A stretch of 8,967 nucleotides of DNA from Pseudomonadota bacterium (lineage in GTDB: Bacteria > Pseudomonadota > Alphaproteobacteria > Caulobacterales > Caulobacteraceae). Position 1 is the stretch's first letter. Each line of letters starts with the position of its first letter. The stretch is from the NCBI GenBank assembly GCA_023409795.1, contig JAEYQX010000093.1:1-8967 (forward strand), in the 5' to 3' direction. Of the stretch, positions 1 through 6,531 are shown piece by piece. The notes beneath the pieces were generated by a model, which was given only the letters and a program-made list of their open reading frames with translations, had not been told where the DNA came from and ran no database searches. The position numbers and the translations under genes were made by a program.

Positions 1-1
1 G

Positions 2-481
2 GTCATGGGCGCCTTCATCGCCCTGTCCACCGTCATGAAGGGCCTGCCGCTGGCCTATTCCAAGGACATGCAGGAAGACAAGCCGCCGGTGTTCGAAGCC
101 TTCGACGCCCTGGATCTGGCCATCACCTCGATGACCGCCATGATCGCGGCCTTCCGCCCCAATACCGAAAAAATGGCCGCCGCCGCCGGTGCCGGTTTCT
201 CGACCGCGACCGATCTGGCCGACTGGCTGGTGCGCGAACTGAACCTGCCGTTCCGCCAGGCCCACCACGTCACCGGTGCCGCCGTGAAGCGCGCCGAACA
301 GCTGGGTCTCGATCTGGGCCAGTTGCCGATCGAAGAGCTGAAGGCGCTGGATGACCGCATCCACGAAGGCGTCTATGAAGTCCTGACCCCGCAGGCCTCG
401 TGCGCCAGCCGCCAGTCCTTTGGCGGCACGGCACCTGATCAGGTCCGCGCCCGTATCGCCGACTGGAGGCAACGCCTGTGA
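2..481 (+). CDS. argH: Argininosuccinate lyase, C-terminal part (5' end outside window)
   Basis: Argininosuccinate lyase cleaves argininosuccinate to arginine and fumarate, the last step of arginine synthesis, in the cytoplasm. The reading frame enters from the left edge and about 159 residues are visible, roughly the last third of a protein usually near 460 residues. Recognisable family segments are the helix containing KGLPLAYSKDMQEDK near the start of the fragment, the ATDLADWLV segment, the FRQAHHVTG segment, and the LTPQASCASRQSFGGT C-terminal region. The catalytic serine loop (GSS type) lies upstream and is not visible. The frame ends at TGA 479-481, which overlaps the GTG start of the next gene by three bases, so the two are probably translationally coupled. 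The alternative, another fumarase/aspartase-superfamily enzyme, is unlikely given the KGLPLAY and QEDK block. Confidence 0.97.
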   Translation, partial: VMGAFIALSTVMKGLPLAYSKDMQEDKPPVFEAFDALDLAITSMTAMIAAFRPNTEKMAAAAGAGFSTATDLADWLVRELNLPFRQAHHVTGAAVKRAEQLGLDLGQLPIEELKALDDRIHEGVYEVLTPQASCASRQSFGGTAPDQVRARIADWRQRL

Positions 482-702
482 AGAAGACCCTTGTCCTGAT
501 GGTGGGCCTTGTCGCCACCCTCGCCCTGTCGGCCTGTGGTCGCATGGCCGACCTGGAAGCCCCGGGGGCCGTAAAGACCGAGCGCGCGATCCGCGACAGC
601 CTGTCCGAGCCCCTGCCCGAGCCGGCCACCCTGAACCGTCCGCCCAGCCAGCTGCCGATCGACGGCGGGCCTTCGGACCCGTTCGGCCGCCCGCCGCAGT
701 AA
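478..702 (+). CDS. Small outer-membrane-type lipoprotein, LptM/YifL-like
   Basis: A 74-residue predicted lipoprotein. Visible features are the basic N-terminus (MKK), a hydrophobic stretch (residues 4-17) and a lipobox LSAC that places the lipidated cysteine near residue 20. This is followed by a short Pro-rich mature part starting CGRMADLEAP. The CG-x(3,4)-L-x-x-P start of the mature protein resembles the LPAM_2/LptM (YifL) group. In E. coli that group assists the LPS transporter LptDE; applying this function here is inference from a very short motif. The residue after Cys is Gly, not Asp, so outer-membrane sorting would be expected under E. coli rules. The GTG start is supported by GGAGG at 465-469, eight bases upstream, and by the GTGA overlap with the argH stop. 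A small lipoprotein between argH and lysA is, as I recall, common in Alphaproteobacteria. Confidence 0.85.
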   Translation: MKKTLVLMVGLVATLALSACGRMADLEAPGAVKTERAIRDSLSEPLPEPATLNRPPSQLPIDGGPSDPFGRPPQ

Positions 703-729
703 ACACCGACGACGACAGGACCGCCCCCG

Positions 730-2004
730 GTGCATCACTTCGAACTGAAAGAGGGCGTCCTGCACGCCGAGGGCGTCTCGCTGGAAGCCCTGGCGGCGGA
801 AGTCGGCACGCCGACCTATGTCTATTCCGCCGCCACCCTGCGCCGGCACTACCAGGTGATGCGGACGGCCTGTGACGCCCACCGGCCTGCCCTGGGCGAG
901 GCCCTGATCGCCTTTGCGGTCAAGGCCAACTCCAACCTGTCGGTCCTGGCCACCCTGGCGCGCGAGGGCTGCGGGGCCGATACCGTGTCCGAGGGCGAGA
1001 TCCGCCGGGCGCTGAAGGCCGGCATCCCGGCGTCCAGGATCATCTTCTCGGGCGTGGGCAAGACCGACGCCGAGCTGGCCTTTGCCATCGAACAGGGCGT
1101 GCGCCAGATCAATGTCGAGTCCTCGGCCGAGCTGGATCGCCTGATCGCCGTCGCCCGCTCGAAGGCCGCGAGCCCGGCCATCGCCATCCGCGTCAATCCC
1201 CGCATCGGCGCGGGCGGCCATGCCAAGATCACCACGGGCGGGGCCGGCGACAAGTTCGGCGTGCCGGTCGAGGAGGCGCTTGACCTCTATGCCCGCGCCT
1301 CGGCGTCGGACCACGTCACGCCCGTGGGCCTGGCCTGCCACATCGGCAGCCAGATCACCGACCTGGCCCCGCTGGAAGGGGCCTTCAGGGTCCTGCGCCA
1401 AATGACCGGACAGCTGCGTGCCCAGGGGCACAGCGTGACCCGCCTCGACCTGGGCGGCGGCCTGGGCGTGCCCTACTACGGGGATGCCGAGACCGTGGCC
1501 CCGGCGGACTATGTCGCCATGGCCGCCCGCGTCCTGGAAGGCCTGGAGGTCGAGGCGGCCTTTGAGCCGGGACGGCTGATGGCCGCCAATGCCGGGGTGC
1601 TGCTGAGCCGGGTCATCCAGGTCAATGAGCGCACAGATGGCCGTCGCTTCCTGGTGCTGGATGCGGCGATGAACGACCTGATGCGCCCGGCCCTCTATGA
1701 CGCCTTCCATGACGTGAAGCCGGTGCGGCCGCGTGAGGGCGAGGCCCTGGCCCACGACATCGTCGGCCCGGTCTGCGAGACCGGCGACACCTTTGCCCGC
1801 GACCGCGCGCTGGCTCCGCTTCAGGCCGGCGACCTGGTGGTCTTCATGTCCGCCGGGGCCTATGGCGCGGTGATGAGTGGCGAATACAACACCCGCCCCC
1901 TGGCCGCAGAGGTCCTGGTCGATGGCGAGCGCCATGCCGTGATCCGGCCGCGCCCCACCTATGACGAGATGTTCGCGCGCGAGCCGATGGCCGACTGGCT
2001 CTAG
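730..2004 (+). CDS. lysA: Diaminopimelate decarboxylase
   Basis: A PLP enzyme that decarboxylates meso-diaminopimelate to L-lysine, the last step of lysine synthesis. It is cytoplasmic and normally a dimer. The 424 residues match the usual length. Seen in order: the PLP-binding lysine K65 in FAVKAN, H204 in CHIGSQI, the glycine loop LDLGGGLG (about 239-246) that binds the cofactor phosphate, EPGR (279-282), the cross-subunit catalytic cysteine C349 in GPVCETGD, and GAYGAVMSGEYN with Y378. The first half is the alanine-racemase-like barrel and the second half the beta domain. The start is GTG at 730 with AGGA at 717-720. It lies 27 nt after the lipoprotein stop, so it is probably in the argH operon. 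The stop at 2002-2004 lies six bases from the stop of the convergent hpt gene. All key residues are intact. Confidence 0.97.
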   Translation: MHHFELKEGVLHAEGVSLEALAAEVGTPTYVYSAATLRRHYQVMRTACDAHRPALGEALIAFAVKANSNLSVLATLAREGCGADTVSEGEIRRALKAGIPASRIIFSGVGKTDAELAFAIEQGVRQINVESSAELDRLIAVARSKAASPAIAIRVNPRIGAGGHAKITTGGAGDKFGVPVEEALDLYARASASDHVTPVGLACHIGSQITDLAPLEGAFRVLRQMTGQLRAQGHSVTRLDLGGGLGVPYYGDAETVAPADYVAMAARVLEGLEVEAAFEPGRLMAANAGVLLSRVIQVNERTDGRRFLVLDAAMNDLMRPALYDAFHDVKPVRPREGEALAHDIVGPVCETGDTFARDRALAPLQAGDLVVFMSAGAYGAVMSGEYNTRPLAAEVLVDGERHAVIRPRPTYDEMFAREPMADWL

Positions 2005-2010
2005 AAGTCC

Positions 2011-2550
2011 CTAGTCCAGGGCGCAGAGGTCGGGCAGGCCGCGCAGGCCGCCCTGGTGGTCCAGCCCATAGCCGACGAGGAAGCGGGCGGGGGCTTCCCA
2101 GCCCACGAAGTCGGGCGACTGGGCGCGGGGCTCGGGCCAGGGCTTGCGGGCAAAGACGCAGGTCAGGACCCTGGCCGCGCCCTTGGCCTTGATATGGCGG
2201 ACCGCCTCGGCCAGCGACAGGCCGGTATCAAAGACGTCATCCAGGATCAGGACAGTCTTGCCCTCGACCGCGCGCTGCAGGTCGGCGCGGATCTCGACGC
2301 GGCCCTTGCTGGCCTTGTCATCGCCATAGGAGGACATCCACAGGGCATCGAAGCGGACATCGCGGCCCGCGCGCGACAGGGCACGGGTCATGTCGGCAGC
2401 GAACCAGAGGCCGCCGGTCAACAGGACGACGGCGACCGTCTCATCATCGATGACCGGAGCGATCTGCTCGGCCAGTCGGGCCAGAATGGTCTCAATCTCG
2501 CTCTGGGGCAGAAGGACCGTCGGGGCGGGCACGGGTGCGGGGTCAGCCAT
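2011..2550 (-). CDS. hpt: Hypoxanthine phosphoribosyltransferase (purine salvage)
   Basis: A type I phosphoribosyltransferase expected to convert hypoxanthine (and possibly guanine) plus PRPP to IMP/GMP in the cytoplasm. With ATG at 2550 the product is 179 residues, normal for Hpt. Visible features are the flexible-loop SSYGDD segment (73-78), the PRPP-binding motif VLILDDVFDTG (100-110) with D104, D105 and the probable catalytic D108, a purine-contacting lysine K136 in ARKPW, and the VGYGLDHQGGLRGLP C-terminal block shared with E. coli Hpt. The usual L-(K/R)-G loop reads LLTGG (43-47), a substitution worth noting. An in-frame start at 2616 would add 22 residues overlapping the preceding gene. 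I prefer 2550 because it lies 16 nt after that gene's stop and gives a standard length. It is probably cotranscribed with the zinc-ribbon gene. Other 6-oxopurine phosphoribosyltransferases are the main alternative. Confidence 0.88.
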   Translation of the reverse strand: MADPAPVPAPTVLLPQSEIETILARLAEQIAPVIDDETVAVVLLTGGLWFAADMTRALSRAGRDVRFDALWMSSYGDDKASKGRVEIRADLQRAVEGKTVLILDDVFDTGLSLAEAVRHIKAKGAARVLTCVFARKPWPEPRAQSPDFVGWEAPARFLVGYGLDHQGGLRGLPDLCALD

Positions 2551-2566
2551 CGGGGGGCGATAGCCC

Positions 2567-3418
2567 TTAAGAGCCCTTTTTGTCGAGAGGCAGCGCCTCG
2601 CCAGGCGGCGGATCATAAGCCGTGGCCGGACGCAATCCGGTTTCGGCTACCGGCAGGGCGCGGGCGGTAGGGACTGATTCTCCAGCCGTTTTGGCGACGG
2701 GAGCCGGGGCCTCGGGCTCCAGCGCAAATTCGATTGCAATCCGTGTCCCCTTCCCCTCGGGGTTGTCGAGGATGGCGGCAAAGCCCTGGACCTTGCCCGG
2801 CAGGATCGGCGGGCCATCCAGCACCACGCGCTGTCGGGCGAGCTCGTGGCCGCGGTCGTCGCGCAGGACGACGATCACCGGCGGGGGCACGACCTCGCGG
2901 TCGCGGATGTTGCGCAGGGCCCCGGCAGCGACGACGCGGCCGGGATCATGGGACAGCAGCTTGCCGCGCACCGCCTCCGGCTCGACCCCGGTGACGTTCA
3001 CGGTAAAGCCGATGGCCTTGTAGAGGCTGGCCGTCTGGGGCCAGGCCTGGACGATGGGCAGGCGCCAGACCAGGGCCGCCAGCACCAGCCCCGTCAGCAC
3101 GACGGCCAGGGCCACCCAGGCCGCGCCCTGGGTCGCGGCTTGGCGCATCCGGCGCTTGCGCTCGGCCTTGGCGCGGAAGGCGCGCGGCAGCTCGGGAGCC
3201 GGTGTCTCGGCCAGGCTTTCGGACAGGCTGCCCGGGGCCGCATCGGCCGCTTCAGGTGCCGGGGAAGCCGCCTGGGACGACAGTTCCAGCGGCTCGTCCT
3301 CGAGCGTGGCGCGCCAGTCATGGCCACAGGACTTGCAACGCACCCGGCGCCCGTTGGGGCCGATTGCGTCATCGGGGACAAAATAGCTGGTGGCGCAGGC
3401 GGGGCAGGTCAGTATCAT
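2567..3418 (-). CDS. zitP: Zinc-ribbon, single-pass membrane protein, ZitP-like (MJ0042/DUF3426 type)
   Basis: A 283-residue protein with an N-terminal zinc ribbon (C5-x2-C8 and C28-x2-C31). A Pro/Ala/Glu-rich linker (about 40-80) follows, then a basic stretch KAERKRRMR (84-92), one membrane span (about 99-118) and a C-terminal domain (about 145-250) of the type annotated DUF3426. The tail is Pro-rich. The charge pattern puts the zinc ribbon in the cytoplasm and the C-terminal domain in the periplasm. This architecture matches Caulobacter ZitP, a polar protein that binds PopZ through its zinc finger and affects pilus biogenesis. Residues that I recall being tested in ZitP (R24, R27, W35) are present at the same positions, which supports the symbol, but paralogous zinc-ribbon proteins cannot be excluded. 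The gene is divergent from ftsE across 73 nt and is followed 16 nt later by hpt. No strong ribosome-binding site is visible. Confidence 0.72.
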   Translation of the reverse strand: MILTCPACATSYFVPDDAIGPNGRRVRCKSCGHDWRATLEDEPLELSSQAASPAPEAADAAPGSLSESLAETPAPELPRAFRAKAERKRRMRQAATQGAAWVALAVVLTGLVLAALVWRLPIVQAWPQTASLYKAIGFTVNVTGVEPEAVRGKLLSHDPGRVVAAGALRNIRDREVVPPPVIVVLRDDRGHELARQRVVLDGPPILPGKVQGFAAILDNPEGKGTRIAIEFALEPEAPAPVAKTAGESVPTARALPVAETGLRPATAYDPPPGEALPLDKKGS

Positions 3419-3450
3419 GTCGGCTGACTGCGAGGCTTCGAGCCCCCTCC

Positions 3451-3456
3451 TGTCAA
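3451..3456 (-). promoter_or_regulatory. Candidate -35 element for the zitP-like gene
   Basis: The 73-nt divergent gap between the zitP-like gene and ftsE holds TTGACA on the minus strand, 32 nt upstream of the zitP-like ATG. This matches the housekeeping -35 of Caulobacter-type promoters. No convincing -10 follows: GCTC and GAAGCC are only partial fits. I see no TTAA-N7-TTAA CtrA box and no GANTC methylation site in the gap. The ftsE promoter is not obvious and may lie inside the 5' part of the zitP-like gene. Confidence 0.25.
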
Positions 3457-3491
3457 GGCGCCTGCGACGCCACGGTCCAAAACGAAACCCG

Positions 3492-4217
3492 ATGCCATAC
3501 TCGACCCGACGCGATGCTGAACCGGCCCCGGTGCCTGATACCGTCCGCCTGAGCGGGGTCAGTTTCGGCTACCCGGACAGGCCCCATGTGCTTCGCGACG
3601 TCAGTCTCAGTCTGAAACAGGGCTCTTTCCACTTTCTTACCGGTCCTTCCGGCGCTGGCAAGTCATCCCTGCTTGGCCTGCTGACCCTGGCGGCCCGCCC
3701 CCACAGCGGAGGCATCAGCCTGTTTGGCCAGGACGTCACCCGCCTGCCGCACTCGGCGGTGCCGGGCCTGCGCCACCGCATGGGCGTGGTCTTCCAGGAT
3801 TTCCGGCTGCTGGACCACCTGAGCGCCTTTGACAATGCGGCCCTGCCCCTGCGGCTGGCCGGCCAGCGGCCGTCGGACTATCAGGCCGACGTGGCCGAGA
3901 TGCTGCGCTGGGTGGGCCTGGGCCAAAGGATGTCGGCCCGGCCGCCCGCCCTGTCCGGCGGCGAGAAGCAGAGGCTGGCCATCGCCCGGGCCGTGATCAC
4001 CCGCCCCCAGCTGATCCTGGCCGACGAGCCGACCGGCAGCGTCGACCGCGCCATGGGCGAGAAGCTGATGCACCTGTTTGCCTCGCTGAATCGCCTGGGG
4101 GCCACGGTCCTGATCGCCAGCCACGACGAGGCCCTGGCCGAACGCGTCGGGGCCGGGATCCTGCGGCTGGATCAGGGGCAGCTGAGCCTGGCCCGTCCGT
4201 TTGGGGCTGCGGCATGA
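3492..4217 (+). CDS. ftsE: Cell-division ABC ATPase FtsE
   Basis: The ATPase half of the FtsEX complex. At the divisome it couples ATP hydrolysis to periplasmic peptidoglycan hydrolase activation through FtsX, and it associates with FtsZ in several bacteria. With ATG at 3492 it has 241 residues. All ABC motifs are present: Walker A GPSGAGKSS with K57, the Q-loop Q102 in VVFQDFRLL, the signature LSGGEKQRL (154-162), Walker B LILADEP with catalytic E179, D-loop SVD (183-185) and H-loop H211. FRLLDHLSAFDNAALPL resembles the FtsE-specific segment after the Q-loop. The start is uncertain. GTG at 3531 would give a product starting a few residues before VRLSGVSF, as in most FtsE proteins, and ATG at 3417 would overlap the divergent gene. 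None has a good ribosome-binding site. The stop overlaps the ftsX start as ATGA. Confidence 0.94.
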   Translation: MPYSTRRDAEPAPVPDTVRLSGVSFGYPDRPHVLRDVSLSLKQGSFHFLTGPSGAGKSSLLGLLTLAARPHSGGISLFGQDVTRLPHSAVPGLRHRMGVVFQDFRLLDHLSAFDNAALPLRLAGQRPSDYQADVAEMLRWVGLGQRMSARPPALSGGEKQRLAIARAVITRPQLILADEPTGSVDRAMGEKLMHLFASLNRLGATVLIASHDEALAERVGAGILRLDQGQLSLARPFGAAA

Positions 4218-5095
4218 GCGCGCGCCCGTTTGCCCGCAAACCCTCGCTGCTGCCGCCCGAGGCGGGGGCCGAGCGCTGGCTGGTGGTGGTCGTGGCCGTG
4301 CTGTGCTTCCTCGCCTCGGTCACGGCGGTCGGGGCCCTGGCGGCTGACCGGGCCGCGCACGGCTGGGCCGGGCGGCTGCGCGGCGAGGTCACGGTCCAGG
4401 TCCGGCCAAGAGTGGACGAATCAGGCGCGACCGCCGCCGGTCGCGCGGCCGAGGCCCTGGCGGGCCTGGACGGCGTGGCCGAGGCCGAGGCCCTGGACCG
4501 CAAGGCCGCCGAGGCCCTGCTGCGCCCCTGGGTCGGCGAGGCGGTCCTGTCGGACCTGCCCCTGCCCTTCCTGGTGACCGTGCGGCTGGACGACGACAGG
4601 CCCGCCACCCCTGACAGGCTGAGCCAGACCCTGGCCGAGGCAGGCCTTGATGCCACCGTCGATGACCACAGCCTGTGGCGCGGCGAGGTGGAGCGGGCCG
4701 CCGCCGTCCTGTCAGCCCTGGCCCTGACCGCCTTTGCCCTGATCGCGGCGGCGACCGCAGCCGTCATCGCCTATGCCACCCGCCAGGGCCTGGCCGCCCA
4801 GGCGGCGGTGATCGAGACCCTGAGCCTGAACGGAGCCCCGGACGGCCTGATCGCCGGCCTGTTCCAGAAGCGCTTTGGCGGCCTGGCCATCAAGGCGGGG
4901 GCCCTGGGGGCCGGGGCCGCCGGGCTGGTGCTGGCCGCCGCCCGCCTGCTGGGCGGGAGCGAGGGCCTGACCCCTGCCCTGCCCCTGGCCTTCACCGACC
5001 TGCTGGTGCTGATCCTGTGTCCAATAGCAGCCTTTGCCGTGGCCATGGCCTCGGCACGGCTGACGGCTCTGGCGAAGCTGGCCGGGCGTGGTTAG
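4214..5095 (+). CDS. ftsX: Cell-division ABC permease-like protein FtsX
   Basis: The inner-membrane partner of FtsE. It is thought not to transport a substrate but to transmit ATP-driven movement to periplasmic murein hydrolases or their activators. The 293 residues show the FtsX plan: a cytoplasmic N-terminus, a first span (about 22-44), a large periplasmic domain (about 45-160), and three further spans (about 163-187, 223-243 and 262-284). A cytoplasmic loop between spans 2 and 3 contains the IETLSLNGAPDGLIAGLFQKRF segment, whose start resembles the I-xx-L-xx-GA coupling region of this permease family. The ATG overlaps the ftsE stop (ATGA at 4214-4217), so the two subunits are translationally coupled. 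Sequence conservation of FtsX is generally low, so the call rests on topology, the coupling loop and the pairing with ftsE. Confidence 0.93.
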   Translation: MSARPFARKPSLLPPEAGAERWLVVVVAVLCFLASVTAVGALAADRAAHGWAGRLRGEVTVQVRPRVDESGATAAGRAAEALAGLDGVAEAEALDRKAAEALLRPWVGEAVLSDLPLPFLVTVRLDDDRPATPDRLSQTLAEAGLDATVDDHSLWRGEVERAAAVLSALALTAFALIAAATAAVIAYATRQGLAAQAAVIETLSLNGAPDGLIAGLFQKRFGGLAIKAGALGAGAAGLVLAAARLLGGSEGLTPALPLAFTDLLVLILCPIAAFAVAMASARLTALAKLAGRG

Positions 5096-5105
5096 GTAGG
5101 GCGCA

Positions 5106-5735
5106 ATGAAGTTCCTTACCCTGATCTTTGCTGTCGCCCTGATGTGGCTGGTCGGCCTGTTCGTCTTTGCCGAGCGGGTGCGCGGCCTGACGCCTGCGCC
5201 CGAGCCGGCGCGGGCCGAGGCCATCGTGGCCCTGACCGGGCCGTCGGCAGAGCGGGTCAATGCCGCCATTCGCCTGCTGGAACTGGACAAGGGCGACCGC
5301 CTGCTGATCTCGGGCGTCAACCGCGACGTTCGCCGCCAGGAGCTGCGCGCCCTGACGCCGGGCTCCAGCAAGCTGTTCAACTGCTGTGTCGATCTGGGCT
5401 TCGAGGCCGAGGACACGGTGGGCAATGCCCAGGAAATCGCCGCCTGGGCCCGCACCAAGGGCTATCGCAGCCTGATCGTGGTCACCTCTGACTATCATAT
5501 GCCGCGCAGCCTGCTGGAACTGCGCGCGGCGGCCCCCGGCATCAAGCTGACGGCCTATGCGGTGCCGACGCCGTCGCTGGATAATTCGCGCTGGTGGCGG
5601 GCCGCCGTCAGCGCCCGGCGCATGACGCTGGAATACCTGAAATACCTGGCCGTCCTGGGCCGCGAAGGCCTGCACGCGCTGAAGGGCGAGCATCCCGAGC
5701 GCCCGGCCGGACTCGAGACCAAGGCTGCCCAATGA
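5106..5735 (+). CDS. DUF218 (YdcF/SanA/ElyC family) membrane-anchored protein
   Basis: A 209-residue protein with one N-terminal hydrophobic segment (about 3-22), probably a signal anchor that leaves the rest in the periplasm. The DUF218 domain covers about 37-180. Recognisable blocks are AIVALTG (39-45), an arginine-containing helix (R50, R56), GDRLLISG (63-70), the EAEDTVGNAQE block (100-110) and LIVVTSDYHMPRS (123-135), the last two being hallmarks of the family. Relatives SanA and ElyC of E. coli affect envelope permeability and peptidoglycan/lipid-carrier metabolism, but the biochemical activity is not settled. Two adjacent cysteines, C93 and C94, lie just before the conserved DLGFEAEDT block. 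It starts 10 nt after ftsX with an AGG-TAGGG purine run upstream, and its TGA overlaps the plsC ATG. Operon context suggests a role near FtsEX or phospholipid synthesis, which is inference. Confidence 0.88.
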   Translation: MKFLTLIFAVALMWLVGLFVFAERVRGLTPAPEPARAEAIVALTGPSAERVNAAIRLLELDKGDRLLISGVNRDVRRQELRALTPGSSKLFNCCVDLGFEAEDTVGNAQEIAAWARTKGYRSLIVVTSDYHMPRSLLELRAAAPGIKLTAYAVPTPSLDNSRWWRAAVSARRMTLEYLKYLAVLGREGLHALKGEHPERPAGLETKAAQ

Positions 5736-6445
5736 CCCTCATCCGCTCGCTTGTGTTCAGCCTGTGGCTGTACCTGTCCATGCCCCTGTTCGCCATCCTG
5801 CTGTCGCCGGCCCTGCTGGGCCCGCATCAGTGGGCCATGGGCGTGATCCGGGCCTGGGCGCGCTTCATCCTGTTTGGCCTGCGCTGGATCGTAGGCATCA
5901 GGGTCGAGGTCCGGGGCCTGGAGCATCGCCCGACCGGGGCGGCCCTGGTCGCCGCCAAGCACCAGTCCATGCTGGACGTGGTCGCGCCCTTCACCTTCCT
6001 GGACAACCCCTGCTTCGTCATGAAGAAGGAGCTGATGCCCCTGCCCTTCTTTGGCTGGTTCGCCTGGAAGACCCGGATGATCCCGGTCGACCGCGCCGCC
6101 CATGCCAAGGCCCTGAAGGACATGGTGCGCAACACGCGCGAGCGCCTGGTCGACGACCGCCAGATCGTCATCTTCCCCGAGGGCACCCGCACCCGGCCGG
6201 GCCAGCCCGGCGACTACAAGCCCGGGGTCGCCGCCATCTATCGCGACGTCTCGGTGCCCTGCCACCTGCTGGCCACCAACTCGGGCCAGCACTGGCCGGC
6301 CAAGGGCGTGACCGGCTTCCGGCCCGGCACCGTGGTCTTCGAGTTCCTGCCGCCGGTCGAGGCCAGCCTGAAGCGGATCGAGTTCATGAAGCAGATGGAA
6401 TCGCGGATCGAGACCACCTCGACTGCCCTCTTGTTGCCCCGCTAA
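5732..6445 (+). CDS. plsC: 1-acyl-sn-glycerol-3-phosphate acyltransferase
   Basis: A membrane-associated acyltransferase that acylates lysophosphatidic acid to phosphatidic acid, the precursor of membrane phospholipids. The 237 residues contain a hydrophobic N-terminal segment (about 7-29), the catalytic H-x4-D motif H77-QSML-D82 in AAKHQSMLDV, the MKKEL and GWFAW substrate region, MIPVDR, and the FPEGTR motif (148-153) that binds glycerol phosphate. A later hydrophobic VPCHLLATNSG block is also typical. The start is ATG at 5732 because it forms an ATGA overlap with the DUF218 stop and begins a typical hydrophobic N-terminus; the in-frame open region further upstream is merely antisense-free readthrough inside the previous gene. 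It is last in the ftsEX operon. A lyso-ornithine-lipid acyltransferase (OlsA-like) is a possible alternative substrate assignment within the same family. Confidence 0.92.
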   Translation: MTLIRSLVFSLWLYLSMPLFAILLSPALLGPHQWAMGVIRAWARFILFGLRWIVGIRVEVRGLEHRPTGAALVAAKHQSMLDVVAPFTFLDNPCFVMKKELMPLPFFGWFAWKTRMIPVDRAAHAKALKDMVRNTRERLVDDRQIVIFPEGTRTRPGQPGDYKPGVAAIYRDVSVPCHLLATNSGQHWPAKGVTGFRPGTVVFEFLPPVEASLKRIEFMKQMESRIETTSTALLLPR

Positions 6446-6452
6446 GGGCGTT

Positions 6453-6478
6453 TTGACGCCTCGAACCTCGGGTTGAAC
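6453..6478 (+). promoter_or_regulatory. Candidate housekeeping promoter for the MipA-like gene
   Basis: The 86-nt gap between plsC and the MipA-like gene holds TTGACGC at 6453-6459. This matches the Caulobacter-type -35 consensus (TTGACGS). After an 11-nt spacer comes GGTTGAAC at 6471-6478, which fits the -10 consensus GCTANAWC at most positions. The spacer is in the 10-14 nt range. Initiation near 6485 would give a leader of about 45 nt. A GGGA at 6522-6525 is the only ribosome-binding candidate before the ATG at 6532. It implies the outer-membrane protein is transcribed separately from the division operon. Confidence 0.4.
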
Positions 6479-6531
6479 CGGCAGGAGACGGCCACGTTAT
6501 CCCCGACGGGCCCTTCATTCCGGGATAGTTC

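Noticed and set aside
439..1935. 498-codon open frame antisense to argH end, the lipoprotein gene and lysA
   Set aside because: Translation is low-complexity, rich in Gly, Arg, Gln, His and Asp with no family motif. It lies opposite intact lysA, and long antisense frames are expected at this G+C content.
2551..2616. Hpt start at 2616
   Set aside because: It would overlap the preceding gene by about 50 nt and add an Arg-rich leader; ATG 2550 gives the normal Hpt length.
3390..3491. Longer FtsE starting at 3390 or 3417
   Set aside because: It would overlap the start of the divergent zitP-like gene and add a basic segment not seen in FtsE proteins; no ribosome-binding site supports it.
5594..5731. 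N-terminal extension of plsC by 46 residues
   Set aside because: The extension lies inside the DUF218 gene in another frame, is Arg/Pro-rich, and would precede the natural hydrophobic start at 5732.
3997..5732. Minus-strand frames of about 250 codons opposite ftsE, ftsX and the DUF218 gene
   Set aside because: Arg/Ser/Ala- or Gly/Gln-rich translations without motifs; the plus-strand genes are clearly real and tightly coupled.
6447..6460. Possible terminator after plsC (GGCGT, TTTG loop, ACGCC)
   Set aside because: Only a 5-bp stem with no T-run after it, and it overlaps the better-supported -35 element at 6453-6459.
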